Assembly (NCBI GenBank): GCA_049430265.1
Contig: JBMTBW010000034.1
Span: forward strand, 1 to 6,703
DNA: 6,703 nucleotides
Direction: 5' to 3'
Origin: MAG-120802 sp049430265
Lineage (GTDB): Bacteria; Actinomycetota; Actinomycetes; Nanopelagicales; Nanopelagicaceae
Below the pieces are notes generated by a model, which was given only the letters and a program-made list of their open reading frames with translations, did not search any database and was not told where the DNA came from. This document shows, piece after piece, positions 6,665-6,703 of this stretch. How positions within the stretch are numbered: position 1 is the stretch's first letter; every line of letters starts with the position of its first letter. The position numbers and the translations under genes were made by a program.

Positions 6665-6703
6665 TTAGAGCTTAACTCCGGTCTTAACGGTTCCGTTAAG
6701 AAC
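6665..6703 (-). CDS. C-terminal end of an upstream gene, probably the BMP/PnrA-type nucleoside-binding lipoprotein
   Basis: The minus-strand frame entering at the right edge reads VLNGTVKTGVKL and stops at TAA (6667-6665). Only 12 residues are in the window. One other frame is also open briefly, but it runs into the spacer. A short Gly-Thr-Val-Lys style ending is plausible for a BMP family periplasmic or lipid-anchored binding protein. The importer has every other subunit here and lacks only its binding protein, which is normally the first gene of such operons. The identity rests on position, not on homology visible here. Confidence 0.5.
   Translation of the reverse strand, partial: VLNGTVKTGVKL
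6682..6701. repeat. 20-bp perfect palindrome in the 3' end of the upstream gene
   Basis: TCTTAACGG (6682-6690), two bases TT, then CCGTTAAGA (6693-6701). The arms are exact complements. It lies within the last codons of the putative binding-protein gene. As RNA it would form a 7-bp stem with a GTTC-type tetraloop plus two outer pairs. It could be a protein-binding site, a 3'-end stem, or a chance result of repeated Leu/Lys/Val codons. Confidence 0.6.

Noticed and set aside
1..6703. Mobile element, CRISPR array, tRNA or rRNA
   Set aside because: No transposase, integrase, terminal inverted repeats, spaced direct repeats or RNA-gene sequence was seen. The window is almost fully coding on one strand.

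Overview
The window is a single operon-like block on the minus strand. It reads from the right edge to the left edge and is cut at both ends. The DNA leans toward A+T. The proteins resemble actinobacterial families, and genes are packed with 1-14 base overlaps. A streamlined, low-GC actinobacterium, such as a freshwater acI/Nanopelagicales type, would fit. That assignment is inferred from style and gene content; no marker gene is present.

Layout in transcription order (right to left):
- 6703-6665: the last 12 codons of a gene, probably the BMP/PnrA-type nucleoside-binding lipoprotein.
- 6664-6558: a spacer of about 107 bases holding one strong hairpin with 14-bp perfect arms.
- 6557-3008: two BPD_transp_2 permeases, then a double-domain ABC ATPase. 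Together these are the core of a nucleoside-type ABC importer.
- 3003-2257: a purine nucleoside phosphorylase of the methylthioinosine phosphorylase (MTIP) type.
- 2260-938: an amidohydrolase of the methylthioadenosine/S-adenosylhomocysteine/adenosine deaminase (MtaD) type.
- 951-526: a small Cupin_5 (DUF985) protein.
- 533-1: the N-terminal 177 codons of a classical short-chain dehydrogenase/reductase, running off the left edge.

How it may work together: the importer brings in purine nucleosides. The deaminase turns an adenosine-type nucleoside (adenosine or 5'-methylthioadenosine) into the 6-oxo form (inosine or methylthioinosine). The phosphorylase, which has Asn (N208) where adenine-specific enzymes have Asp, then splits it into hypoxanthine and a sugar 1-phosphate. 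This is the deaminate-then-phosphorolyse route rather than direct MTAP cleavage. The cupin and the SDR are translationally linked to the pathway genes, and their substrates cannot be read from the sequence.

The families are all known. What deserves attention is the combination and order: the ATPase comes after both permeases, the MTIP/MtaD pair sits in the importer operon, and a Cupin_5 plus SDR form an uncharacterised tail. No RNA genes, mobile elements, CRISPR arrays or gene-free stretches over 300 bases were seen.
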